From Piliocolobus tephrosceles (Eukaryota > Chordata > Mammalia > Primates > Cercopithecidae), in contig NC_045436.1 of the NCBI RefSeq assembly GCF_002776525.5, forward strand, positions 7,169,918 through 7,233,917: a stretch of DNA of 64,000 nucleotides, in the 5' to 3' direction. The position numbers were made by a program, and so were the translations under genes. A model generated the notes under the pieces. The model did no database searches. It was not told the origin of the DNA and saw nothing but the letters and a program-made list of their open reading frames with translations. Below, in pieces: positions 36,264 through 47,141 of this stretch (its first letter is position 1; each line of letters starts with the position of its first letter).

Positions 36264-36577
36264 GTGTGTGTTTTTTTTTTTTTTTTTTTTTTTTTGAGAC
36301 GGAGTCTCGCTCTGTCGCCCGGGCTGGAGTGCAGTGGCCGGATCTCAGCTCACTGCAAGCTCCGCCTCCCGGGTTTACGCCATTCTCCTGCCTCAGCCTC
36401 CCGAGTAGCTGGGACTACAGGCGCCTGCCACCTCGCCCGGCTCGGTTTTTGTGTTTTTTAGTAGAGACGGGGTTTCACCGTGTTAGCCAGGATGGTCTCG
36501 ATCTCCTGACCTCGTGATCCGCCCGTCTCGGCCTCCCAAAGTGCTGGGATTACAGGCTTGAGCCACCGCGCCCAGCC
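36264..36577 (-). mobile_element. AluY (cercopithecid YR-like), antisense
   Basis: Long T-run, GAGACGGAGTCTCGCTCTGT, GCCCGTCTCGGCC and CAGGCTTGAGCCACCGCGCC. Target duplication CAAAGTCTGTGT at 36252-36263 and 36578-36589; a short TG run sits between the left copy and the T-tail. Confidence 0.97.
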
Positions 36578-36607
36578 CAAAGTCTGTGTTTTAAAAACAG
36601 TAATACT

Positions 36608-36905
36608 GGTCAGGTGCAGTGGCTCACGCCTGTGATCCCAAGCATTTTGGGAGGCAGAGGTGGGCAGATCACCTGAGGTGAGGAGTTCCAGACCAGCCTG
36701 GCCAACATGGTGAAACCCCGTCTCTACTAAAAATACAAAAACGAGCCGGGCATGGTGGCAGGTGCCTGTAGTCCCAGCTACTCAGGAGGCTGAGGCAGGA
36801 GAATAGCTTGAACCCAGGAGGCAGAGGTTGCAGTGAGCTGGGATCAAGCCACTGCATTCCAACCTGAGTGACAAAGTGAGACTCTGTCTCAAAAACAACA
36901 ACAAC
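36608..36905 (+). mobile_element. AluS-like element, sense
   Basis: GTCAGGTGCAGTGGCTCACG to GAGACTCTGTCTCAAAAACA with a CAA-rich tail. AAAAACAGTAATA before and AAAAACAGTTATA after form its target duplication. Confidence 0.95.
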
Positions 36906-36970
36906 AAAAAACAGTTATATCATTCCTAATTGCTGTGTGCCACAATGGTCTTCGGTTTTTGTTTTATAGC

Positions 36971-36977
<7 letters not shown>

Positions 36978-37001
<24 letters not shown>

Positions 37002-37293
37002 TTTATTTTTTGAGATGGAGTCTTGCTTTGTCACCCAGGCTGGAATGCAGTGGCGTGATCTCGGCTCACTGCAAGCTCCGCCTCCCAGGTTTACGCCATT
37101 CTCCTGCCTCAGCCTCCTGATTAGCTGGGACTACAGGCGCCCACCACGTCGCCCAGCTAGTTTTTTGTATTTTTTAGTAGAGACGGGGTTTCACCGTGTT
37201 AGCCAGGATGGTCTCAATCTCCTGACCTCGTGATCCGCCCGTCTCGGCCTCCCAAAGTGCTGGGATTACAGGCTTGAGCCACCGCGCCTGACC
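36978..37293 (-). mobile_element. AluY (cercopithecid YR-like), antisense, (TTTA)n tail
   Basis: Tail of about eight TTTA units, GAGATGGAGTCTTGCTTTGT, GCCCGTCTCGGCC, CAGGCTTGAGCCACCGCGCC. Flanks TATAGCTATTTAT and TACAGCAATTTAT form an imperfect target duplication. Confidence 0.96.
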
Positions 37294-37595
37294 TACAGCA
37301 ATTTATAATGATGTCACGCTGTTTGAAACTTTCAGTCTTCCATGTTAATTATATACACTTGGGAAAATATACATTCCTAAAGTGCTCATACCAACGGTTT
37401 CTTACATAATTACTTTTCTGTGGAAATTTACATTGTCTGAAACATAGATCATAATATCAAAATGTATTACCAGGAAAATCTAATCCAATTAACTAGAATT
37501 CTAAGTTAACTGAAATGTTTTATATCCTTCAAATTTTAAAAGAGAAGAAAATACAAAGAACGAGTATAGTTTGTGCATGTGTGTTAGGGGACAGG

Positions 37596-37888
37596 GTGTG
37601 TGTGGGGGGGCAGGGTCTCGCTCTCTAACCCAGGTGAGAGTACAGTGGTGTCATCCTGGCTCACTGAAACCTCTGCTTCCTGGGCTCAAGCCATCCTCCC
37701 ACCTCAGCCTCCTGAGGAGCTGGGACGACAGGCACGTGTCAACAGGCCCGGCTAATTTTTGAATTTTTTTTGAAGACAGGGTTTTGCCATGTTGCCCAGG
37801 CTGGACTCAAACTCCCGGGCTCAAGTGATCTGCCTGCCTTGGCCTCCCAAAGTGCTGGGATGACAGGCAGGAGGGGCGGTACCTGGCC
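37596..37888 (-). mobile_element. AluJ-like element, antisense
   Basis: GCAGGGTCTCGCTCTCTAAC to CAGGAGGGGCGGTACCTGGC; diverged, with the T-tail replaced by GTGTGTGTGGGGGGG. Confidence 0.92.
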
Positions 37889-38284
37889 CAACATATAGTT
37901 TTAAACAAAGTTTTAAAACACGAACAGGGCATGTCCTCATGACAACACAGACTCATCTTCATAGCCTGGACCTTGACACTACCAAGACAGGAAGCACAAC
38001 AGTTATTTGTTGGGTTTGCCATAGGCACTGTACTTCATCCATATTTGTTTGGAGCTGTTTGATCTTAATGATACAGATTCTGTAATCTAGCATTTAGCTA
38101 AAAATCATCCCCCAATTATGAATCTTGCCATTTCTGATTGTGTGCTAGGTTAGTCTGTCAGTTCTTAGAGCAAACTATAATTACAGCACACAGCCTTCTC
38201 ATGTTGTGACCCAGGTTAAGTTAAACACACGCATCTACCTAGAGAACCCAAACCACAGTTTGCTCATTGGCCCTTTCCAAGTTT

Positions 38285-38567
38285 TTTTTTTTTTCTTTTT
38301 GAGACGGAGTCTCGCACTATCGCCCAGGCTAGAGGGCAATGGTGTGATCTCAGCTCACTGCAAGCTCCGCCTCCCGGGTTCACGCCATTCTCCTGCCTCA
38401 GCCTCCCAAGTAGCTGGGACTACAGGCGCCCGCCACCAAGCCCAGCTAATTTTTTGTAGTTTTAGTAGAGATGAACCAGGATGGTCTCGATCTCCTGACC
38501 TCGTGATCCACCCGCCTAGGCCTCCCAAAGAGCTGGGATTACAGGCACGAGCCACCAAGGCCGGGCC
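38285..38567 (-). mobile_element. AluY-like element, antisense, with internal deletion
   Basis: Exact 16-bp target duplication GGCCCTTTCCAAGTTT at 38269-38284 and 38568-38583. Body lacks about 15 bases around the GGGGTTTCACC block (AGAGATG joins directly to AACCAGGATGG). Confidence 0.95.
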
Positions 38568-38599
38568 GGCCCTTTCCAAGTTTTAAAGGCATTTACAAC

Positions 38600-38750
38600 C
38601 ACTACTGGTGTGGGTTTGAATCCTAGTTCTTCCACTTTCTAGCTGACTGATTTTCAACAGAGCTAAATATTCTCTCTGGGTCATAATTTCTTACATGCCC
38701 ATGTTTGCAGGCATGAACATGATTTAATACGTGACAAGTGCCTGGGAGTC
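38600..38750 (+). repeat. MIR fragment
   Basis: GGTTTGAATCCTAGTTCTTC, CACTTTCTAGCTGACTGATT, GGGTCATAATTTCTTACATG and GACAAGTGCCTGGGAGTCAA in MIR order, including the tRNA-derived GGTTTGAATCC box-B-like motif. Confidence 0.85.
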
Positions 38751-38754
38751 AATA

Positions 38755-39350
38755 CGTGGTATTCTTTCTTCCTATTCCCCTTGCAAATCGACTTCGTTTT
38801 TCCCCTGTGTTTTCTCTAATGTGGTATATGGCTTCCCCTTCCAATCAATATTATCCAAGTTAGAAAACTTAGAGCAGTCTTTGATTTGTCCTGCTCCATC
38901 ACCCCTGCTCCATCAAATGTAATCACTAACCTGCATCACCTTAGAAATATCTCTTGAATTTTACTGTTCCTCTATCCCTGCCGCCATTGTCTGAGTCCAG
39001 GCATTCATCATCTTTTGCCTCGATTATGGCAATAGCTTATCTCTATGCCTCAAGGCCAGAACTGTCCAGAAGAAATATGTTCTTGAGCCATACACATAAT
39101 TTAAAATTTTCTAGTAGCCAAAATAAAATCAAAAGAAGCAGGTGATAATTTTAATGATACGTTTTATTTACCCTAATATATCCTACCTGCACGTTCTCTA
39201 CCTAGTAAAAGTCAACTTATTCTTCAAGGCACAGTTCAAATCTCACCTTTTCCGAGGTTTCCAGAAAGACATGAATGCCCTAGACTCCAATTGTCTGGCT
39301 TTCTAACTAGCAGCTATCAAATTTATTCACCCAAAATCATGTTGCCTGGT
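38755..39350 (+). mobile_element. L2 ORF2 end and 3' UTR, sense
   Basis: GAGCAGTCTTTGATTTGTCC, CATCTTTTGCCTCGATTATG and GGCAATAGCTTATCTC match the L2 block that encodes SRLDYCNSLL; TATTCTTCAAGGCACAGTTC with CAAATCTCACC matches the later L2 region. Middle part decayed. Confidence 0.75.
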
Positions 39351-39358
39351 TCCACGGT

Positions 39359-39444
39359 GGCATAGTCGTCACTGCCTGCCTTGGCTGGGCCTCACTTCTG
39401 CGGCATAGTCGTCACTGCCTGCCTTGGCTGGGCCTCACTTCTGC
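39359..39444. repeat. Exact tandem duplication, 43-bp unit, two copies
   Basis: 39359-39401 and 39402-39444 are identical (GGCATAGTCGTCACTGCCTG ... CTCACTTCTGC). Confidence 0.97.
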
Positions 39445-39578
39445 TCATTAATACTTTAGTTTTCTCTTGTTGACGTCCTGTCACATTTCTTAAAGTAGCT
39501 GGTCTCAGCTTTTTCTACTCTTCCAATCTAATCATTCACGTATCAAGCTCAAGACATAATTTGGTACCCTACTTTTCT

Positions 39579-39864
39579 TTTTTTCTTTTTTTGAGACAGA
39601 GTTTTGCTCTGTCACCCAGGCTGGAGTGCAGTGGCGCAATCTTGGCTTGCTGCAACCTCTGCCTCCTGGGTTCAAGCCACTTTCCTGCCTCAGCCGGGAT
39701 TATAGGCATACGCCACCACGCCTGGCTAATTTTTGTATTTTTAGTAGAGACAGGGTTTCACCATGTTGGCCAGGCTGGTGTCGAACTCCTAACATCAAGT
39801 GATCTGCCTGCCTTGGCCTCCCAAAGCGCTGGGATTACAGGCGTGAGCCACTGCGTCCGGCCGA
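39579..39864 (-). mobile_element. AluS-like element, antisense
   Basis: GAGACAGAGTTTTGCTCTGT to GAGCCACTGCGTCCGGCC, with a short internal deletion in the right monomer (CCTCAGCC joins GGGATTATAGG). Exact target duplication TACCCTACTTTTCT at 39565-39578 and 39865-39878. Confidence 0.96.
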
Positions 39865-39954
39865 TACCCTACTTTTCTAAGAAGACTTGAGCCACTGCAT
39901 TTAAAGTATCACATTTTCCTTCTTGTTTATCTCAGAATTTCCCAACATATGCCC

Positions 39955-40680
39955 ATAGATTTTGATTACATGTTTTAACTGAGGTGTAATTAACACAAAG
40001 TACAGTACACCAATCTCAAGGGTTCAGTTCGACAAATTTGACAACTGTGTATGCCTGGCTAACAGCCATCCAAAACAACATAGCACACACCTTCTTCACC
40101 TAGGAAGTTCTCTTCTACCCATTTCCAGACAATTTCCTTCTTCCTCCCCACTACTCCAGGAAACCACTCTCTGACGTCTGTCACCATATAAATGTTTTCT
40201 GTGTGTTCTTCAATTTTATGTATTCACATAACTGGAATCATACACTATGTACTCTTTCGTGCCTGGGTGCTTTTGCTTAACCTAGTGTTTTGGAGATGCA
40301 TTCATTTTTCTGTGTATAGCAGTGCTTTGTTCTTTTCTATTGTTTAATATTATTCCATTGAATGAATATATCATAATCCCTTCTCCTACTGATGGACACT
40401 AGAGTTGTTTCCTGTTTTAGGTAACTCTGAATAAGGGTGCTACAAACAGTTTTTCACCTGTGTTTTTATATATTTCGATAAATACTGAAGAGTACAATTA
40501 CTGGGTCATAAGTAAGTGTTAAACTTTATAGACAACCGTCAAACAATTATCCAAAGAGTTTGTACCATACCAAATCCTTATCAGCAACGTATGAAAGCTC
40601 CAATTACTCTACATCCTTCCTGATATTTGACATTGTTAGTCTCTGTGATTTTAGCCATTCTAATGGGATAAACTTACTCA
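39955..40680 (-). mobile_element. Old L1 (L1M-type) ORF2 end and 3' region, antisense
   Basis: The plus strand shows the antisense L1 series: ACATAACTGGAATCATACAC, TTCATTTTTCTGTGTATAGC, TATTATTCCATTGAATGAAT, CTGATGGACACTAGAGTTGT, TACTGGGTCATAAGTAAGTG and TTTAGCCATTCTAATGGGAT. All are in correct order; frames are broken. Confidence 0.88.
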
Positions 40681-40889
40681 TACCTTCTTGACCTTCTAAA
40701 GCCACTCCCCATTAATTCAAAAGAAAAGGCAGCCTTGCTCTTTCTCATTCTGTTTCTCCAACCTTCTTTCAGATACCTTTTTACTAATTATTCCCTCTCT
40801 TCTGCAGCTTTTGATGTTCACCTTCCCTGGATCCTTGCCTTCCAACTCCCTGTGTTGAGCTCAAAATGTGCTGAGGGTTCAGTGCAGAT

Positions 40890-41040
40890 CCAAGGTGACT
40901 AGTTGCAGAATGCTTGTGTAATAAGCCAGGTGATAGACAACACTGGCTAATATGACTGTGACTGTGGGAGAGGTGAAAAGCAGTACAGCTTGAAGACAGT
41001 TTGGAGGTAGGACTGGCAGGATTTGCTGATGAATTAAGTG
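40890..41040 (-). mobile_element. L2 ORF2 fragment, antisense
   Basis: GTAATAAGCCAGGTGATAGA and AGGTAGGACTGGCAGGATTT plus GCTGATGAATTAAGTG match the antisense L2 block (AGTAATCCAGGCGAGAGATG ... GACAGGATTTGCTGA). It is a separate copy from 41182-41960. Confidence 0.75.
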
Positions 41041-41181
41041 CACATGACTCCCGTAACTGCAACTATAGTCCTATTATTCTCTTTCCAAAGCTCTATCGCT
41101 TACTTCTAAAATTCGAAAGGACAATACTGAATTCATATCTTCCCCTTAATACCAACTTTCCAACTTTACCAGTTTTGATTC

Positions 41182-41960
41182 AATTCATTCTATGAAGAAA
41201 TACTTTTGAAGCACTTATTACTATGCATGTGCCAGGCACTGTTCTAGGCATTTGAGTCCTCTATGAACAAAACAGAGCCTATCTCTGTTTTTTTTTTTTT
41301 TGGATTACGCTCTATTGGGGGGAGACAATTAATAATATAATTACAAAGCAAATTATATGGTAATTTGAAAGTAAGTGTTTTAGAAACAAATAACAGAGTA
41401 GGGTGGGAAATCTCCTGGTTTTGTGTGGCAGGGATGAGCTGTAATTGTAAGAGGAACACTGAGCAGAGACTGAATGGAAGAGATGAGAGTTAAGCAGGAA
41501 GAAGTCTGGCTGACGAGCATTCCTGGTAAGGGACCAACTAGTGCAAAGGCCTCGTTAAGACCATGCCAGGTATATTCCAGACACAGGAGGAAGCAGGAGA
41601 GGAGATTCAGAGGTAACAGGAGCCAGGTCATGTACAATCTGGAGGGCCATTATAAAGACTACCTCTCACTCTGAGAGATGGGGAGCTAGCGGAAAGTTTT
41701 AAGGACCCAATGACATACTGTAACATTTTAAAAGATTTTCTCTGGCCACTATGTTGAGAACAGGCGCGGAGGTGCAGCGGGTGTGGTATGGGAGGGAGGG
41801 TGTCAAGGGTGACAGCAGAAAGACGAGACAGGAAACCTCTGCAGAAATCCATGTGAGAGACAATGATGACTAAGACTAGTGTGTTGGCAGTAAAGAGGAC
41901 AGGAAATTGTTGAATTCTGAACATACTTTGACAATAGAGACAATGGACTAAAAATCTTGT
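41182..41960 (-). mobile_element. L2, last ~780 bp including 3' end, antisense
   Basis: Starts with the antisense terminus (TTATTACTATGCATGTGCCA, CACTGTTCTAGGCATTTGAG). It continues through CTAGTGCAAAGGCCTCGTTA, AGGTCATGTACAATCTGGAG and TTTCTCTGGCCACTATGTTG, to GAACATACTTTGACAATAGA. This is the longest colinear L2 in the window and covers the ORF2 C-terminal coding part, now full of stops. Confidence 0.88.
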
Positions 41961-41969
41961 ATGTTATCC

Positions 41970-44490
41970 CATCACAAAAAAGGTAAACAAATCTTAAAAA
42001 GCAAACTCCATTCTGCACTCCACGATCTACGTTTCGATTTCCAGTGCATAGATTGTGTCTCTTTTATTTACCTCTCTATTTAGAAGTTGTTTTTCTTTTC
42101 TTCCATTTCCCATTTCACGTATCCTTTGCAGTGTGTAGTTAACACATGCTTCATTACTTTAATTATCTTTAGGAGAAAAAGCCTCATTATAGTAAAGAAT
42201 ATGGCCTTCTTTATATACCAATAAATTTGGATATATGTCACTCCACATGCCAATAAATTTCATCTTGAAAATAGTGAAATACTATAGAAAAGAACAGTGG
42301 CCTGGTAAACACTGCTGTGCATCTGCTATGAAGAGATTTAAAAGAAATTCTGACATCTACTACTTGTGAAAACAGCTTTAGATTAAAAACTTATTAATTG
42401 TGGAGGCATGAGAGCATATTCCAAACAGGTGTGCATCTTTGTAAATTCATATTGACATTCCATTGGTGGTCTCAATATAAAGGCAGAGCACCCATTCTGC
42501 CACATGCAAGAGCTCATGGATAGCTGCTGTTTGCCAAGTTGACACAGCGCATGATGGGCTGGAAGACAGAAACCATAAACACAGCACTAGCATAATGCAG
42601 TATTGTGATCTATTTGGAAGCAGTCAAAATTTGATTTTCATATTCAGTCATTGTTATGCTGTTTCCCGTGGAAGGGCCAAAGTTGCAGGCATTCGTTTAG
42701 TTTTGTTTAGTCCCTAGGCTGTGTGTTATGCCAGGTTAAGACTTGATTCCACGTTTACAAAAACAGTCATGAAGCCAACAGTAATAAGGAAACCCTCAAA
42801 ATAAATTAAAGCCTTTGATGTACAACTCATGGCAACTGTCTCTTTGGCAATGGTACCAAATCACGTCACAAACAAGAGGAAATAGGTTCATTTTTCTGAA
42901 CTTGCTTTTCACTGATGCCAAATGTCATATGGACATTAAGACACCTTCGACTAAGCAATATTGGTGACAAAAGCAAACTTGTACGAAGGCCAAGGAAAAG
43001 AAGCCCTGCAATGTCTTAGCAGCCGTCCAAGTAGCACATAATTGGTAGCAGAGGTGATTCTCAGAGGCATGATGAAATCAGAGAAAGACACCCTGTCTGA
43101 CCTTTTATAGAACATTTTAGAAGCAAAACAATCAAATAAGGAATGCTTTCAATAACAATGGTGACAAAGTAAATCAGCTCCCTTTGATCAGAGTGGTGGA
43201 TCTAGGTAACTGAATCCTCGGCAAGCTATGGAAATATGCAATAATGAAGGGGTCCTTCCAGTTTACTTCAACAGCTGGTTTTAGGTTGAAAAAGAAGACA
43301 GAATTCAATCCTACATGCTAATGATTATTTAACAGACGTGGAAATCCCACTGTTTTCTCTCCTCCTTCTTAAACAATGTCAAGAAAAATTTTCTTTAAAG
43401 CATAATGCTGCAGATGTCTAATCCTGTTAAGTATGCAAGCAAGAAACGTGTTTTCTGTGTATTTCACTTAATAAAGAGAAATCTGGATACTTAAAAGGGT
43501 ACTATAAAAATAGACACTGATTTAAGACAGAAAATTTGAAAACATACTGGTAAATGATAATTGGTATGAGGATGCTAATTTCAATAATTAAGGTCATTTC
43601 TGGATATATTTGACTTTATACTTTTAAAAATCCTAAGGTTGAATAATCAACATAGTGGCAACGCTACATTATATCTTCGGGAGGACTTGAAATAGCTGCT
43701 TCTGAACCATAATAATAAGAAATTAGACAATAAAAAATTCTTGCTTATTTGTAGTAAATGGGTGTAGATATGACTAAAATTCACACATAATGTAACTGTA
43801 TCTTCAATCTTTATAGCCAACACACCTATTATCAGATAAGAACAAACTGATTTATTACTTCCTCACTTCTTTGTAAGTGAAGTAAGAAGTCTTAGAAGTA
43901 AGTCTTTGTAAGTGAAGTAAGTCTTAGAAGTAAGTCTAGGAGGTAGGAAAAATCAGCAAAAATGGGTGGTAACCAAGACAGTGATTCACCAGGAATCGCT
44001 CTCGTAATTCACCCTATGCCATTAAGATGTGTACTTCGTAAATTGTGCAACACAGTGTCTTTACTAACTATATGACTGAACTTATTAAGAAAGGCGTATT
44101 GCCTCACTCTGGTGATGGCCAAATAATGTATGGATACTAATGAAAAACAGAACTTCTCACACACTGGGTAAAAACCAAATAGGAACTGTTTCAAGAACCG
44201 GGGAGAAGTAAGACTGCATCTAATCATTCAAGATATTTACACTGTAATGTAACGAGCTGTTCAGAAACAACAGAGAGAAAAGCTGGGAGGGGGAATAAAC
44301 TTGTATGTTTAAAAATTACACTGCCACAGAAATATCTGACATTTCTGTGAAGCTAAAAGAAGAGAGAAACAGATGTTAGATGATTGCAGGAGCTACTGCA
44401 GATCACCTACCAGATGGAGGACATGTATCGATGCCTTTCTTTACAGATTATAAAACTGGAACCAAAGCGATGCTGTAACAATAGGGCAGT
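41970..44490. other. Unique intronic sequence
   Basis: Contains the local duplication at 43868-43934 and nothing else recognised. 42380-43350 is notably free of repeats and simple sequence for this window. Confidence 0.55.
43868..43934. repeat. Tandem duplication, 35/32-bp units
   Basis: Unit TCTTTGTAAGTGAAGTAAG ... TCTTAGAAGTAAG occurs at 43868-43902 and, with a 3-bp deletion (AAG), at 43903-43934. Sub-repeats of AAGTAAGTCT run on to about 43940. Confidence 0.95.
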
Positions 44491-44496
44491 TTAGCC

Positions 44497-44570
44497 ATTC
44501 ATGAACTCAGGAAACGAATATGCATCCAATATTTACCATGTGCCAAGAACTGTGGTGGGCTCAGGGATAT
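44497..44570 (-). mobile_element. L2 terminal fragment, antisense
   Basis: CATCCAATATTTACCATGTG then CCAAGAACTGTGGTGGGCTC match the antisense L2 end; followed by an AAACA/AAACAAAT simple stretch to 44606. Confidence 0.7.
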
Positions 44571-44698
44571 TGGACCAAACAAAACAAAACAAATAAACAA
44601 AAAAACACCAAGAAAGGAATTGGGAATGTTCAGTGTGGTGAAGAGAATAATTGAGGTGTAAAAACATCTATTCTTATATTTGTTGAAAGGTTGTCACT

Positions 44699-44853
44699 GC
44701 CCAGGTATGGTGGTGAGAGCCTGTAATCCCAGCACTTTGGGAGGGCAAGGTGGGAGGACTGTTTGAGCCCAGGAGGTCAAGACCAGAGTGGGCAACATAG
44801 TGAGACCACGTCTCTATTTTTAATACAATTTTTTTTTTTTTTTTTTTTTTAAA
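44699..44853 (+). mobile_element. Alu left monomer (FLAM-like), sense, ending in a T-run
   Basis: GCCCAGGTATGGTGGTGAGA to GAGACCACGTCTC, a normal left monomer, is followed by TATTTTTAATACAA and then 22 T plus AAA instead of an A-tail. A target duplication (GAAAGGTTGTCACT at 44685-44698; GAAAGGTTCTCACT at 44854-44867) brackets the whole unit including the T-run. Confidence 0.88.
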
Positions 44854-45439
44854 GAAAGGTTCTCACTTAAAAGAAAGACTGGATTCATTTTGTGTGGAAG
44901 CTAAAGGGAAGCATTCAGTAGAGCGCAAAGAAGGAACTTTCCGATACTTTCAGCTAAAAATAGAACAAGCTGCCTCAGAAAGCAGCGAATCCCTATCCAA
45001 TGGTTCAAAAAGGCAGGAAAATCTTATGCCAGGGATCCTCTTGAAAAGATTCCCGAGCCAGGCGAGAGGCTGCATTTGAGGCTCTTTCCAACCTAAGGTC
45101 GTTATGATGACATGATCCAAGCAATGTTTTAGTAAAATCAAGTGAGACGAAGAACATACTGGGGCAGGAAAGATGGGCAGGAGCGAAGAATTTGGTGGTA
45201 GCTGAAACATGAACCATGAACACCTGCAGGGAAGAGATGCCTTTGGGAAGAAAAGAATGTACACAAACTATTTCAAAGGAATAATCAATAAAAACTAAAA
45301 CTTTGAAAACGGTTTCTAATCAATAAGGGTTTAGAGAAATGTTAGGCATTATTAGGATATTTGTAACAGTTTTTTTTCCCAGTGCATTCCTTACTCACTG
45401 AAAGCACCCATTACATGTTTGCCTCTCACTTTATCTTAC

Positions 45440-45570
45440 TCGTTCCAGATCAAAAGATATTTATAATTTGTAGGAATGATCTCATTTATTCATCTGTTAA
45501 AATTGAGATAATAGTAACTGCCCCTGCTACTTCACAGTATTGTTATAAGGATCAATCAATATGAAGCTTA
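45440..45570 (+). repeat. MIR fragment
   Basis: CTCATTTATTCATCTGTTAA, GAGATAATAGTAACTGCCCC and CAGTATTGTTATAAGGATCA follow MIR core order. Confidence 0.7.
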
Positions 45571-45670
45571 TAAAAATGATTAACTTTTTATTTAAAGGGA
45601 TAATTCTTTAATAATACAGAATTATATCAAGTAAACAGTGAAAGTTTCCCCTTCCTCTAAGTCTAAATTC

Positions 45671-45982
45671 TTTTTTTTTTTTTGAGATGGAGTCTTGCTC
45701 TGTCACCAAGGCTGGAGTGCAGTGGCGTGATCTCAGCTCACTGCAACCTCCACCTTCTGGGTTTCTAGCGATTCTCCTGCCTCCTCAACCTCCCGCGTAG
45801 CTGGGATTACAGGCACACACCACCAAGACTGGGTAATTTTTGTATTTTTATAGAGACAGGGTTTTGTCTCTACATATGCACAACATGTTGGCCAGGCCGG
45901 TCTTGAACTCCTGACCCCAGGTGATCTGCCCACCTCAGCCTCCCGAAGCGCTGGGATTACGGGTGTGAGCCATTGCACCCGG
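45671..45982 (-). mobile_element. AluS-like element, antisense, with a small insertion
   Basis: GAGATGGAGTCTTGCTCTGT to GAGCCATTGCACCCGGCT. About 15 extra bases (TGTCTCTACATATGCACAAC area) interrupt the left monomer near 45864-45888. CTCTAAGTCTAAATTC and CTCTAAGCCTAACTTT form the target duplication. Confidence 0.94.
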
Positions 45983-45999
45983 CTCTAAGCCTAACTTTC

Positions 46000-46655
46000 A
46001 ATATAAGCCAGTGTAGCAGAGTAACAGTTTGAAATATTAATCAAGGTTTCCTACCAGCACCACTGCTGCATTTTCTCCTGTACCTTTCTCCATACTATGT
46101 GAGTACATGGTGCCTTAGAAAAAAAAGTTGTTAAAGCAAAGTAAAGAATACATTATTGATCTTTAAATTTCAAAAGCTTGGACTTAATGCTAGAAACAAT
46201 GAGGTTGGCGAAGGATTTCTGAGTACTCAGAGGTCACTTTTCCAGCACCTGGCCCCTTAACCCCCACAGTACCTGACTATGATTGCATGATTGGAGCGGA
46301 ACAGAATTAGGCACTGTGTTGATGTGCTGAGAAGTTCCGCTCCATGTTGCACCCCCCACAAAGTTGGATATAACAACAGAAACAAAACATGAATCAGTGT
46401 GGCAAGACCTTGCCCCTTTTCCAGGAGGGTAAAGTAGCACAGGATAGGAGTAAAGGTGGCTGTGCAGGGTGTTCAGGCAGATGAAACTGAGATAGCCTCA
46501 AAGTGGCAGCCTGCTCCAGCCCCAACCCCCACTGTGCCCAAGGTGTCATGGTGGGGCAGCCATACATTTTCTGGAGTCAAAAATCGCATGGAAATGACTA
46601 AGAGAAGAACAGAGTTCCGAAAGGGTCTTGTGATTAATGTGGATGCCTAAGGCAA
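46000..46655. other. Unique intronic sequence, less AT-rich
   Basis: No repeat or gene recognised; 46200-46640 is more GC-rich than the surroundings. Confidence 0.5.
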
Positions 46656-46659
46656 CAGT

Positions 46660-46767
46660 GGCTGGAACAGAACTATTTCTCACAGTTCTGGAGGGCGGAA
46701 GTCCTAAAAAAAATGTGGTTAGGACTTCAACATATAAATTTGAGAGGACACAATTCAGGACACAGCA
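46660..46767 (-). mobile_element. MLT1-type LTR remnant with large internal deletion
   Basis: Antisense LTR end (ACTATTTCTCACAGTTCTGG plus AGGGCGGAAGTCC) is joined directly to the antisense LTR start (GGTTAGGACTTCAACATATA, GAGAGGACACAATTCAGGAC), so about 250-300 bp is missing. Confidence 0.8.
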
Positions 46768-47141
46768 CTCACCGGACTGTGACACTTTCATAATCCTATT
46801 CCTAGGATGGGATAAGGAAGTTAATAAGAAGCTCTGATTTGACTGTGTCTACTTAACGACTTTCTACCATTGGTTGGAATAGTGGCTCAAAATTAAAACT
46901 TAGTTCACTTAAAAGAATAGATGTTTATGTTTCTTACGTAGCCTATGGTTGCCTAGACAATCTTACATTCACATACATTTTTTGAAAGTGCAATCTTTAT
47001 ATTAAGTTTGACAAATTGCTTTTTTATCTACTCTATAATAGAACATAGGTATTTGTTTTTTGAAGTTAGGGTGTGTATCTATCTATCTATCCGGATACAC
47101 ACAGTATTGTTCATATACATATACGTACAGTATGTCTTAAA

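Noticed and set aside
47070..47092. ATCT repeats as a tetranucleotide microsatellite
   Set aside because: Only about three to four units; too short to list.
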